From positions 248,001 through 312,000 of the forward strand of contig NZ_JAHKRR010000001.1 of the NCBI RefSeq assembly GCF_018863395.1: a stretch of 64,000 nucleotides of DNA, written 5' to 3'. Source of the stretch: Sinomicrobium weinanense. Lineage in GTDB: Bacteria; Bacteroidota; Bacteroidia; Flavobacteriales; Flavobacteriaceae. The notes under the pieces were generated by a model. The model saw only the letters and a list, made by a program, of their open reading frames with translations, did not search any database and had not been told where the DNA came from. Numbering within the stretch: position 1 is the stretch's first letter; each line of letters starts with the position of its first letter. Positions 9,155 to 17,580 of this stretch are shown one piece after another. A program made the position numbers and the translations under genes.

Positions 9155-9658
9155 ATGAAATCATTTTTACTCAGTGCAGGATTACTTTTATTAACATACC
9201 AGCTAACATTTGCCCAGAACGATACGCGTATCGGCGGAAAGCTGATGTACGGAAGCGAGATCGAAACCTTTGGAATTGGAGCCACGGCCGAGATCCCCAT
9301 TCTGGACAAACTGGTCATTGCCCCCGATATCGGGTTTTATTTCCCGAAAAAGGAACACGGTATAAAAACAAATGTGTTTGAACTCAACGGAAATGTAAAC
9401 TACTATTTTGTCGAAGAAGAGAACATAGGATTTTACGGCCTCGGAGGATTAAATTATACTCATGTGAAAGCAAAGATCGACAATGACGTTGCCGGTTTCA
9501 GCGGTAGCGGCAGTAACGGCGAAGTTGGCCTGAACCTGGGGGCCGGGGCCAATTTTCATATAGGCCAGGGCTTTTTGCCCTTTGCGGAGATCAAATATGT
9601 ACTCGGAGATTTTGATCAGCTGGTCATTGCCGCCGGGGTAAAATTCAACCTGGATTAA
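9155..9658 (+). CDS. Outer-membrane beta-barrel protein (OmpW/opacity-like size)
   Basis: About 167 residues. The ATG at 9155 is preferred over a TTG nine bases upstream because it directly starts a normal signal peptide (MKSFLLSAGLLLLTYQLTFAQ). The rest alternates in strands rich in Gly and aromatic residues (GFYFPKKEHG, NYYFVEEENIGFYGLGGLNYTH) and ends in a typical outer-membrane C-terminal strand (VIAAGVKFNLD). This fits an eight-stranded barrel of the outer_membrane_protein_beta-barrel family. No catalytic or ligand motif is seen. It follows the small lipoprotein closely. Confidence 0.8.
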   Translation: MKSFLLSAGLLLLTYQLTFAQNDTRIGGKLMYGSEIETFGIGATAEIPILDKLVIAPDIGFYFPKKEHGIKTNVFELNGNVNYYFVEEENIGFYGLGGLNYTHVKAKIDNDVAGFSGSGSNGEVGLNLGAGANFHIGQGFLPFAEIKYVLGDFDQLVIAAGVKFNLD

Positions 9659-9719
9659 GAAACTGCCCCGGGTCTTATCCCTATCCCCCTGACTCATTTT
9701 TCCCCTCCGGAGCCCGTCC

Positions 9720-9843
9720 CCCGGTATTTCCGAGTGATCCTGCTGAAGTATGGTATGAAGTATTGCCGAAACAGGACCTGAACGGTTTCAAAAGACCGGG
9801 ATGGCTCATTATAAATGAAAAAGGAATTGTGCCAGGACCATAG
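9720..9843 (+). pseudogene. Possible 3' remnant of a lost gene
   Basis: In one frame this stretch reads as a protein-like tail without a start codon (contains DPAEVWYEVLPKQDLNGF and KRPGWLIINEKGI, then a TAG stop at 9841). Its composition looks coding, but nothing upstream supplies a start, so it may be the end of a decayed gene. No family is recognised. It could also be chance. Confidence 0.3.
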
Positions 9844-9912
9844 CACAATATCATTTATAAATGTAAAGAACATAATGAGTTAATAATCAACAACACCTTA
9901 AATTACAGACAG

Positions 9913-10488
9913 ATGAAACGAATTTACTTCACCGTAGAAATAGCATTGCTGATTGCATTGCTTTCCGTAAAGACGTCCTTCGGGCAACAGATGCGGGACA
10001 AAGAAACATTTACAGACACCCGGGGAATAGAATACAGGGTAGGGGATGATCTGCTCATAGGATATCCTTCCGATGGATCGGGAGATTTTAAATATATGAT
10101 AAGCACTACCGAGAAAAAGTTAGGATGGCTGAAGAAGGCGGTAAAAAAAGTAGGTGACGCCGGCAAAAGTATTGCCCGGACCGGTGCGGAATACAACTCG
10201 GCCGGAACCTACAATACAGGACAGGATGCTTCCGGCAAAGCAAACTCTGCATTGGGGCTCAGTGAGGCTGGTGACCGGCTGTTATCCGGGGACCACGACC
10301 TGACCGGCAGGAGCCTCCGTATTTTGAGGTTTTCCGCTAAGGGGAACAAAAGAAGGGGAGAACGGTTTTATGCCATTGTTGCCGGCCCGGGGAATGGCAA
10401 TTACGAGATTGAGATCATTCCGGCCATCCGTTCCGGAGAACTGGCGGGGATCAATGGAAAACTGTTTGACAAAGATAAACCTGAATAG
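9913..10488 (+). CDS. Secreted protein of unknown function
   Basis: 191 residues with a signal peptide (MKRIYFTVEIALLIALLSVK, cleavage probably after SFG). The mature part begins with a small beta-like segment (TRGIEYRVGDDLLIGYPSDG) followed by a Lys-rich helix (KKLGWLKKAVKKVGDAGKS, about 73-92), a flexible Gly/Ser region and a final beta segment (FYAIVAGPGNGNYEIEIIPA). I do not recognise the family. It precedes an OmpA-family lipoprotein by about 115 bp and may belong to the same envelope cluster. Confidence 0.7.
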   Translation: MKRIYFTVEIALLIALLSVKTSFGQQMRDKETFTDTRGIEYRVGDDLLIGYPSDGSGDFKYMISTTEKKLGWLKKAVKKVGDAGKSIARTGAEYNSAGTYNTGQDASGKANSALGLSEAGDRLLSGDHDLTGRSLRILRFSAKGNKRRGERFYAIVAGPGNGNYEIEIIPAIRSGELAGINGKLFDKDKPE

Positions 10489-10603
10489 CCCGGTAATAAG
10501 AAACCTCATGGCCTGTCTTTGCCGGAAGGCGGATATTTTACAATTACAGCCATTGTGCGTTGTTGTAAATGGTTGTAATTTAGGGGGCTAAAAAACAATT
10601 TAA

Positions 10604-11647
10604 ATGAAAAAACTACTCATTAGCTTTATTGTGATGTCTCTTTTACTGGCGTGTAACGGCAGCAGGGAAAACAAAAAAGACGCAACAGGGCCGGAAGAAA
10701 ACAAGGAATCGCCCGTTGCAGAAGATCATACGGAAACCAAAACAACAGAAGCCGAGGCCAAAACCGGGCCCGGAACAGATACTGCCAAATTCGATATCGA
10801 AAAGATTGCCGTTTCAGATGCCGACCTGGGGGATTTCCCGTTCTTCAGCCTTCCCGAAGGGCTTAAAACAACCAACCGGCCTATCAACAGAAAGTATGAT
10901 GTGTTGTATTTTCCCATAGACAGTATCATGACCCCCCTGGAAGGAAAGGTCTGGAAAACATATGTTTCTGCCGAAGGGGGATACAAGGACTGGTCTTTGC
11001 CCTATTTCCTCAAAAGTTATGACGAGGCCATTATATCGGCGGGCGGCGTTAAGATCTTTGACGGGAAAATAAATCATGAAGAATATGAAAGGTACCATGA
11101 GGATGCACAATATATGGGAGAAGACGGTTCTATCGGTTATGTCGGGGAAAAAATAAAAGTATATGTCATCCGCCGGCCGGATGGCGGTAATATTTATATA
11201 CAGCTTACGGGAGATTCGGCAGCCGGAAAACTCAATATCCTTCAGGAGGAACCTTTTAAACAGACGATCTCTATCCTGAAATCGGACGAGATACGGAAAG
11301 ACCTGGAAGAGAAGGGAAAGGCTGTATTGTATATCAATTTCGACCTGGACAAAGCTACCCTGAAACCCGAAGGAAAAGAAGCTGTCGATGAAATAGCCAA
11401 GGCATTACAGGGCAATGAGGACCTCAAAGTAGCCATTCACGGATATACCGACAACTCCGGAGGTAACACACACAACCAGGAACTGTCTGAAGACAGGGCA
11501 CAATCGGTGTTGGATGAATTGGTTTCATTGGGTATAGACGGATCGAGATTGTCATCCCGGGGGTTCGGTGCCCAGGACCCCATCGCAGACAACGGTTCGG
11601 AAGAAGGAAGGGCCAAAAACAGGAGAGTGGAGCTCATAAAACAATAA
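10604..11647 (+). CDS. OmpA-family peptidoglycan-binding lipoprotein
   Basis: 347 residues. The lipobox is LLLAC with C17, followed by a Glu/Lys/Thr-rich linker (about 18-65). The middle region (about 70-225) is unassigned. The C-terminal OmpA-like domain (about 238-347) shows YINFDLDKATLKPEG, HGYTDNSGG and the ending RAKNRRVELIKQ, with the Asp and Arg that hold diaminopimelate in this family. It should be anchored in the outer membrane and bind peptidoglycan. The next lipoprotein gene starts 12 bp downstream, so they are probably one operon. Confidence 0.92.
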   Translation: MKKLLISFIVMSLLLACNGSRENKKDATGPEENKESPVAEDHTETKTTEAEAKTGPGTDTAKFDIEKIAVSDADLGDFPFFSLPEGLKTTNRPINRKYDVLYFPIDSIMTPLEGKVWKTYVSAEGGYKDWSLPYFLKSYDEAIISAGGVKIFDGKINHEEYERYHEDAQYMGEDGSIGYVGEKIKVYVIRRPDGGNIYIQLTGDSAAGKLNILQEEPFKQTISILKSDEIRKDLEEKGKAVLYINFDLDKATLKPEGKEAVDEIAKALQGNEDLKVAIHGYTDNSGGNTHNQELSEDRAQSVLDELVSLGIDGSRLSSRGFGAQDPIADNGSEEGRAKNRRVELIKQ

Positions 11648-11659
11648 ACAACGTGTAAA

Positions 11660-12574
11660 ATGAAAAACGGAATAATTCTTTTAGTGGTTTTTTTGTGTGT
11701 TATTTCATGTAAAAAAGGATCAAAACAAGAGCAGTTGCTTTCCATGAAAGGGGAGGAAACCACGGAAATAAAGAATATTAAAGAAAACTTCACCGAAGGA
11801 AAAATAGATATACAGATCTATTTCCGGGGAAACCGTTTAAGCGAAGTGCTGAACAGGGTAGACCCTTCACAGGGGGATATACAGCAACAACTAAAAAAGT
11901 ACACTAAAGAATTGTCTGCCGAAGAAGCGGAAAACATACAAAAAGTAATGAGCGCAAATCCCGTGCTTGCCATGCAGATCATGTTTCTCCCGATGCTGAA
12001 CAATGAAATTTTTGTCAGGGGAAATCGGGCTACGGCAAAATGTGACGGTTTGATGTATCACCTGGAAAATACATTGAACGGAAGTAATGAGACCGGGACG
12101 GTGTTTATTCAATCGCAATCCGATAAGGACAACCAGGTTACATTCAATTATGACAAGGACTTTTTTGGAGAAAGCCAGCTCCAGGCCAGGATAGACCTGG
12201 AAATGTATGACAGGAAGCCAACCGGTGAGACCGAAGAAATAGCGGGATATCAATGCAGTAAGGCTGTATATACGTTAAAAAATGCTTCTCCTATGGGCAT
12301 AGGAAAACTGGAAGTCTGGACTTCGGAACAGATGCCCGAATCCCTCAATTTTATACACCCGTACTACCTGGAAGAGGAACACGGGATCATGAAAATTGCC
12401 GTTTACCACGACAGTCAGTCAGATATGCCCATGGTCTATGAATTTAAAAAGGTAAGCCCGGGCCCGGTAAATGATTCCGATATGGAGATCATGCAGAGCC
12501 AACCGGTTTACGAAGGAAAATCCGATATGGAAACAATAGGCGCCAGGTTGATGGGTATTATGTTCGGAAACTGA
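11660..12574 (+). CDS. Lipoprotein, DUF4412-like
   Basis: 304 residues with lipobox VISC at C17. The C-terminal half (about 175-250) has EEIAGYQCSKAVYTL, then GKLEVWTSEQMPESLNFIHPY, the pattern of the DUF4412-type domain of Bacteroidota envelope lipoproteins: a conserved GY.C element followed by a W(T/F)(T/S) strand. The domain's role is not established. It sits 12 bp after the OmpA-family gene and is presumably co-transcribed, with the strong hairpin at 12750 as a possible end. Confidence 0.75.
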   Translation: MKNGIILLVVFLCVISCKKGSKQEQLLSMKGEETTEIKNIKENFTEGKIDIQIYFRGNRLSEVLNRVDPSQGDIQQQLKKYTKELSAEEAENIQKVMSANPVLAMQIMFLPMLNNEIFVRGNRATAKCDGLMYHLENTLNGSNETGTVFIQSQSDKDNQVTFNYDKDFFGESQLQARIDLEMYDRKPTGETEEIAGYQCSKAVYTLKNASPMGIGKLEVWTSEQMPESLNFIHPYYLEEEHGIMKIAVYHDSQSDMPMVYEFKKVSPGPVNDSDMEIMQSQPVYEGKSDMETIGARLMGIMFGN

Positions 12575-12637
12575 TGTCGCCGGGATAAACTAAAGCCGAA
12601 GTAAGGGAGCCCTGTTTATTTTAAAAGCGTTACAGCT

Positions 12638-12660
12638 CCTCTCTTGAGAGGGGGGAGGGG
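12638..12660. repeat. Short palindromic element CCTCTCTTGAGAGG with G-rich tail
   Basis: A perfect 6-bp-arm palindrome (CCTCTC TT GAGAGG) followed by GGGGAGGGG. Elements of this type (cctctc..gagaggggga) are, from memory, widely dispersed between Bacteroidota genes. No gene is seen around it. Confidence 0.4.
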
Positions 12661-12749
12661 TGAAATGGGCGGGGGTGTTCTCTTCCAGGATAACCCCATC
12701 AACCTCTAAAACGTTTTATGCCGGAACGGCATCGTTCCGGGTCACCAGG

Positions 12750-12775
12750 AAACCCCGGCGCATGGCCGGGGTTTT
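12750..12775 (+). terminator. Strong GC hairpin with T tail
   Basis: Arms AAACCCCGGC and GCCGGGGTTT pair perfectly around a 5-6 nt loop, followed by TGTTGTT. It could terminate the OmpA-lipoprotein operon. A second perfect hairpin (CCGGAACG, GCAT loop, CGTTCCGG) lies just before it at 12721-12740. Both fall inside the weak minus-strand frame of the repeat region, which argues against that frame being coding. Confidence 0.7.
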
Positions 12776-12799
12776 GTTGTTGGCCGAAAGGATATCGCG

Positions 12800-13148
12800 G
12801 TGGCCGGTCACGGTATGGTTTCTGTTAGCAACGGTATCGTTCTGACTGGAAACATGTTCGTTTCTAATGATCGCGCATCCGTTTCGGCCGGCCAGGGTAT
12901 GGTCTGCGTTAGTAATGGTATTGTTCTGATTGGAAACATGTTCGTTTCTAATGGTTGCACATCCGTTTCGGCTGGTCACAGTATGGTTTTCGTTAGTCAC
13001 GATATCGTTTTGACCGGAAACGTGTTCGTTTCTAATGGTCGTGCATCGGTTTGGACCGCGAACGGTATCGTCCCCGTTAGCCCCTATATCGTTTGGGGTG
13101 GAAAGGTGCCTGCTTCCAACGGAGATGTGTTCGTTCCGGTCGGAACTA
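12800..13148. repeat. Tandem repeat of 21-bp units arranged in 84-bp higher-order units
   Basis: About 16 consecutive 21-bp units of loose consensus G.TATCGTT.....TGGAAAC; every fourth unit resembles its counterpart most closely (GTTCGTTTCTAATGG recurs at 84-bp spacing three times). Because 21 is a multiple of 3, several frames stay open: on the plus strand a GTG-initiated frame (12800-13237) with heptads such as GIVLTGN and MFVSN; on the minus strand a frame (12716-13249) with RNEHVS and QNDTV heptads. Neither has a ribosome site, a signal peptide or a recognised domain, and the minus frame overlaps the end of the next gene. It fills the gap between the lipoprotein and Gfo/Idh genes. Coding status is undecided. 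Confidence 0.75.
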
Positions 13149-13203
13149 TTACAACCGGCGATCCGACTGAAAAACCAGCGCAGCATCCCCGAAAAATTAC
13201 GGA

Positions 13204-14550
13204 TCAGGATAAAACCTTTTCCCATCCGGGTGCGTAATTCCTGCGCCAATATTTCATAGCTTCATCATTGTTCAGGATGTGGCCATTGCCGGGATCAATG
13301 TCCAAAGTACTACCGGAACGAAGGGCAATGTTGCCAAGTTGGACCAGCAAGGTACTTTTGTGCCCTCCGGTAATATCCGAATTTAAGGATGTTCCTTTTC
13401 GGATGGCATTAAACAGATTCTGGATATGCAGCACGTCGAGATCCTGCGACGGGTTCGACAAATTTCCCGTTCCGATTTTACGGCTGCCTTTTACTTCCTT
13501 GGTCAGTTTATTTTTCAGGTCGTACACCTTATAAGAGTTGCCTCCTTCAATGACCATGGAGCCGTTTTCGCCATAAAACATGACCCCGACACCTCCTCCT
13601 TCAACAGAACGACCATTACAACTACGCCCTTCCCATGTCATTAAGGTGTTGTTAGGGAACTCCAGATTTATGACCTGTGTATCCGGTGTCTCCCAATCGT
13701 CGTTATAACGGTACCTGCCACCATTTGAACTCACCCTGGTCGGGTAGTCCACTCCCAATCCCCACCGGGCCAGATCAACAAAATGGGTGCCATTGTTCAG
13801 GGCTTCACCGGTGCCCCAGTTCCAAAACCAGTGCCAGTTATAGTGAACGATATTATCCCTGAAGGCCTCACGCGGGGCAGGCCCTTGCCATAGATCAAAA
13901 TCCAGCCACGAAGGCACTTCGGTGGTTTTTCCGGTTCCTATGGAAGGCCTGTTGTTGGCATACCAGGTTTTGGCAAAGTAAGGCCTGCCGATAATTCCTT
14001 GTTTAAGTTCTTCAATAGCAGCTATGACATTGGGCCATGAACGGCGCTGATTTCCCATCTGGACTACGCGATCGTACTTTTTTGCCGCTGCCACGGCCAG
14101 TTCTCCTTCATGTGGGTTGTGGCTGGCAGGTTTTTCCAGGTAAACGTGTTTCCCTGCCTTGCATGCCATTATAGCTGCCGGAGCATGCCAGTGGTCCGGT
14201 GCCGCCACTATTAAAATATCCACGTCCTTGTCATCGAGGGCTTTCCTGAAGTCCGTAGCATGTTTGGGTTTCTTGTCCTGGATTTTGGCGATCGTATTGA
14301 TAAACTTTTCGGATGCCCTGGTATCTACATCGCAAGAATATAAAACTTCGCAATTGGGTTGCATGGCAAAGTTGGCCCCAACGGCATTGCCCCTGCTGTT
14401 AACACCCATACTGGCCACCTTGAGACGTTCATTGGCCCCTAATATACTGCCATAGCTTTTGGCACTGAAGCCGGGCAGTACCCCTCCAATGGAGACTGCT
14501 GATATGCCCATCACCGTTTTTTTTATAAATGACCTTCTTTTATTTTCCAT
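13204..14550 (-). CDS. Exported Gfo/Idh/MocA-family oxidoreductase (Tat leader)
   Basis: 448 residues. A twin-arginine leader (KRRSFIKK at 3-10, then a moderate hydrophobic stretch to about 35) sends the folded protein with its cofactor to the periplasm. The Rossmann part (about 40-165) has MGVNSRGNAVGANFA as the nucleotide loop, then AAPDHWHAPAAIMACKAGKHVY and LEKPASHNPHEG with the conserved EKP. The C-terminal part has HYNWHWFWNWGTGE, typical of the long Bacteroidota form. It is the last gene of the SusC-SusD-Gfo-Gfo operon; with DUF1080 nearby it may oxidise sugar C3. A GH109-type hydrolase uses the same fold but I see no feature that would favour it. Confidence 0.88.
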   Translation of the reverse strand: MENKRRSFIKKTVMGISAVSIGGVLPGFSAKSYGSILGANERLKVASMGVNSRGNAVGANFAMQPNCEVLYSCDVDTRASEKFINTIAKIQDKKPKHATDFRKALDDKDVDILIVAAPDHWHAPAAIMACKAGKHVYLEKPASHNPHEGELAVAAAKKYDRVVQMGNQRRSWPNVIAAIEELKQGIIGRPYFAKTWYANNRPSIGTGKTTEVPSWLDFDLWQGPAPREAFRDNIVHYNWHWFWNWGTGEALNNGTHFVDLARWGLGVDYPTRVSSNGGRYRYNDDWETPDTQVINLEFPNNTLMTWEGRSCNGRSVEGGGVGVMFYGENGSMVIEGGNSYKVYDLKNKLTKEVKGSRKIGTGNLSNPSQDLDVLHIQNLFNAIRKGTSLNSDITGGHKSTLLVQLGNIALRSGSTLDIDPGNGHILNNDEAMKYWRRNYAPGWEKVLS

Positions 14551-14699
14551 GTGATATTTTTTTGATATTTTAAATTATTTAATATTACAGTTTTCTTATG
14601 ATGTATAGAGCCTGATCATTATGACCTTTATGCTCCTTATACCTTGTACAACAATCGATATTAAGGTCTTAAACAAGTCTTATTTTTCTTTTAAGCCTT

Positions 14700-15740
14700 C
14701 TACATTTTCCTGGCATCTTTTGTTGCTTTATGCATCACCTCTTCCAGTGTAACCGGCTTTCCGTTCCGCAGCTTGCTTTCATCTGCCGCGGCCATAAAGG
14801 CAAAGATCTCCAGCGTTTCTTCTTTACTGACCGGTACTGTTCCTGTTCTGAAATAATCAATGATCTTTACAAGCAAGGGGTCATACCCATCCAATATCTT
14901 CACCTTTTCCGCCACTCCTTTGCTTCCATGGACCACTCCTCCGAAAGAGGCTTTCCCTCCTTCGGGGGTAGCTGTGAAAATCCCTATCCTGCCATCGTCC
15001 CATACCCCGGTGACCACATTGGATACCGGGGTGTCAAACCTTGTTACTTCTTTGCAACCCGTTCCCATTAATGTAAAAAGCGCTTCGACACCGTGAACTC
15101 CGTAAAACGCCAGGTCCATATGCTCCACCTGCTTTTTCGCAGGGCCGTAGGTGTGGGCCCCCAGTACCTTACCAACGGTAGCCTTACCTTTTGCTATTTC
15201 TACGGACTCCGGGGCAAACCTGGTGCTTGAGGCCGAAAATACGGGTACATTGTATTTTTCTGATGCCTCAAAAATTGTTATGGCCCCGGCCAGGTTACCG
15301 GATACCGGTTTATCGATAAACATACGTTTCCCCGCTTTTAACACGGGTAATGCTTCATCGAAATGTCTTCTGCCATCCACAGATTCCAGCAACACGAAAT
15401 CTACCTTACCTATGAGCACCTCAATTGAATTGACTATTTCCACCCCCATGGCATTCACCTGTTCCGTGAACATGGACAACCTGTCTATACTGGCCGGCAT
15501 ATCCGCACTTCCTTTGGTGGGATAGGCAGCAACTACCGTAAACCCCTCAAATTCGGGCCGTCCCGTATCGTTGATCGCTTTGGTAAAAGCGGTTACATGG
15601 GAGGTGTCCAGTCCAATGATCCCAATCCTGCCCCCTGTATTTCTTTTGCTGTTCGCATACATTGAGATATTTCCTGCCAGACCCACTCCTAATCCTGCTA
15701 ATGCAGTCGATTTTATAAAATTACGTCGTTTATTTTCCAT
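14700..15740 (-). CDS. Exported Gfo/Idh/MocA-family oxidoreductase (Tat leader)
   Basis: 346 residues, beginning MENKRRNFIKSTALAG, almost the same leader as the downstream paralogue, with KRRNFIK as the twin-arginine motif. The nucleotide fold is shorter and more diverged (GRIGIIGLDTSHVTAF), with DKPVSG in place of EKP (about residue 145). The remaining domain has SSTRFAPESVEIAKG and HVEALF-like substrate-side elements (YGVHGVEALFTLMGTG). It should act in the periplasm. It lies 97 bp after the SusD gene and 149 bp before the other Gfo/Idh gene on the same strand, so the two may work in sequence on imported amino-sugar glycosides. Substrate unknown. Confidence 0.85.
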   Translation of the reverse strand: MENKRRNFIKSTALAGLGVGLAGNISMYANSKRNTGGRIGIIGLDTSHVTAFTKAINDTGRPEFEGFTVVAAYPTKGSADMPASIDRLSMFTEQVNAMGVEIVNSIEVLIGKVDFVLLESVDGRRHFDEALPVLKAGKRMFIDKPVSGNLAGAITIFEASEKYNVPVFSASSTRFAPESVEIAKGKATVGKVLGAHTYGPAKKQVEHMDLAFYGVHGVEALFTLMGTGCKEVTRFDTPVSNVVTGVWDDGRIGIFTATPEGGKASFGGVVHGSKGVAEKVKILDGYDPLLVKIIDYFRTGTVPVSKEETLEIFAFMAAADESKLRNGKPVTLEEVMHKATKDARKM

Positions 15741-15836
15741 TGGTTTAGAATTGTTATTGTTGTTATATAAGTGGCAAAAGCTATTTTATATACCTTATCC
15801 GCTTTAATGAATTAGCCCCGCTATTGCCCATAATCC

Positions 15837-17543
15837 TTAATGATAGCCGGGATTTTGATTAAATTCCGATTCTATGTTTAGATCAATTTGGTCCTGCGGA
15901 ATCGGAAACAAGTTATTATAATCCTGGATATTAGCCCCCGGTAACATGGGATTATCATGATATTTTCTGGTCCTTTCGATCAACTTGTCCGTACGCATCA
16001 GGGTCAACAATCTCCATTCTTCAAAATAGAGTTCCCGGATCCGTTCGTCCAGGATATAATCAATATCCACATCTTCCGGTAAAACAGGGTTTGCATGGGC
16101 ACGACTCCTGACCTTATTAATATCCCTGGCGGCTGCAACCTGATCGTTATTATGACATAAATAGGCTTCTGCCCTTAAAAGATAGGTTTCCGCCAAACGC
16201 ATCGCATAGAAATCGGTAGAAACAGCACCGCCGCCGCCGCGGTCAGGATCGGCAATTGTGGCCTGCACTACGGGCTCCCAACCTTTCATAAAAAAGGGGT
16301 AAATGTAATTGGTAGTATCCTTCAACTGATTTCTGGAGCCTGGTGCGTATTCCGAAAGGTCAATTTTTTTACCATGGTATTCAGACTCCGGATTTTCGTA
16401 ATAGAAATTCCGCTTTATATTATGTTCAGCATTGCGTATATCGTTGTGCCAATTGCCCTTCCACACATCGTAAAAAACCAGGTTTGTTCCACGGGTTCTC
16501 GCTACCTGTACACCCAATGTATCGGAATAGGTATTGATAAATGCGGGCTTCCCGTCCGGGGCAGCCCCCAGTTTGGAAAGGCGGGGACCATATATTCCAG
16601 ACCAATAGTGGTCTGAGCCCCCCAATTCAAGATTCGGCTCAAACTGAATGGTCCAGATGGCTTCGGTATTTAATGGAGGGTTTTGGTTGCCATACCGGAA
16701 AAGGTCCCAGTATACGTCTCCTGACCCCAGTACATCATTTTGTTCTCCAAAGCGCTCTGTCATCAGGCTATAACCAAATTCATCGATGACCCTGGTTGCC
16801 GTATCAATGGCCAGATCGCATTTGCCCTGGGCGAGATATACCTCGGTCAATAAATGTAAAGCCGCACCCCGGGTCAAACGCCCCGGTGAAACTTCGGCCC
16901 CGGGAGGTGGCAGGTTTTCGGTTGCAAAGACCAGGTCTTCTTCCATCTGTTTGTAAACCTTTTCTTTGGGTGCTCTTGTAAAATCTACTTTTGCTTCTTC
17001 TATGACCTCAGTGACCAGGGGTACATCTCCCCACAAGGTAACCGCAAAGCGATATGACCACGCCCTGAAGAACATGGCTTCGGCCAGCAATGAATTTTTT
17101 TCGGCCTCATTTTCCCACAAATCGCCCTCTATTTGGTCAATGGACCCGATAATGATATTTGCAGACTGAATATGCTTGTAGGCGCTATCCCACCAACGCT
17201 GTATTACTGACGACTGAGGTGTAACACTGGTTTCATAATTCGTTAAAAATCGCTGCCCGCCCGGAGTTTCCCCGTCATAGCCTACGTCGGTACCATTTCC
17301 ATGTAAGGTATAAGCCTCATTGGCCCTCATGAACCATTTTGCACGAATATCCGAGTATATGCCGATCAGTCCGGATTCTATCCCGTCCGGAGTAGTATAG
17401 GCATTCGAAGGTGTTAAAAAATCCAGTGGTTCCTCTTCCAGGAACTTTTCATCACTGCAAGCGAGACAAAGCGTCAATACCATAAATATTACGGCCATTG
17501 TCCTTCCGCTGCCCCAAACCTTTAAGATATTTATATTTACCAT
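15837..17543 (-). CDS. SusD/RagB-family nutrient-binding outer-membrane lipoprotein
   Basis: 568 residues. Lipobox CLAC with C29 follows a slightly long leader. The SusD core is recognisable: FLEEEPLDFLTPSNAYTT at the N-terminus, the TPR helices with AEAMFFRAWSYRFAVTLWGDVPLV (about 150-175), LTRGAALHLLTEVYLAQG (about 225), and the C-terminal LAETYLLRAEAYLCHNN, then INKVRSRA and ILDERIRELYFEEWRLLTLMR. Together with the SusC partner, 37 bp upstream in the transcript, it forms a pedal-bin glycan importer. Context of NagA/NagB genes suggests an amino-sugar ligand, which is an inference. Confidence 0.95.
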   Translation of the reverse strand: MVNINILKVWGSGRTMAVIFMVLTLCLACSDEKFLEEEPLDFLTPSNAYTTPDGIESGLIGIYSDIRAKWFMRANEAYTLHGNGTDVGYDGETPGGQRFLTNYETSVTPQSSVIQRWWDSAYKHIQSANIIIGSIDQIEGDLWENEAEKNSLLAEAMFFRAWSYRFAVTLWGDVPLVTEVIEEAKVDFTRAPKEKVYKQMEEDLVFATENLPPPGAEVSPGRLTRGAALHLLTEVYLAQGKCDLAIDTATRVIDEFGYSLMTERFGEQNDVLGSGDVYWDLFRYGNQNPPLNTEAIWTIQFEPNLELGGSDHYWSGIYGPRLSKLGAAPDGKPAFINTYSDTLGVQVARTRGTNLVFYDVWKGNWHNDIRNAEHNIKRNFYYENPESEYHGKKIDLSEYAPGSRNQLKDTTNYIYPFFMKGWEPVVQATIADPDRGGGGAVSTDFYAMRLAETYLLRAEAYLCHNNDQVAAARDINKVRSRAHANPVLPEDVDIDYILDERIRELYFEEWRLLTLMRTDKLIERTRKYHDNPMLPGANIQDYNNLFPIPQDQIDLNIESEFNQNPGYH

Positions 17544-17580
17544 TACCGATTTTTTATTTTATAATTGAAATCCATTAACC

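Noticed and set aside
12716-13249. Minus-strand 177-codon frame across the tandem repeat
   Set aside because: Not accepted as a gene: it overlaps the Gfo/Idh stop, runs through two strong hairpins, and stays open because of the 21-bp periodicity. Kept only as a repeat feature.
13204-14550. GH109 glycosidase assignment for the exported Gfo/Idh protein
   Set aside because: Fold and Tat leader would fit, but no GH109-specific feature could be recognised, so the general family name was kept.
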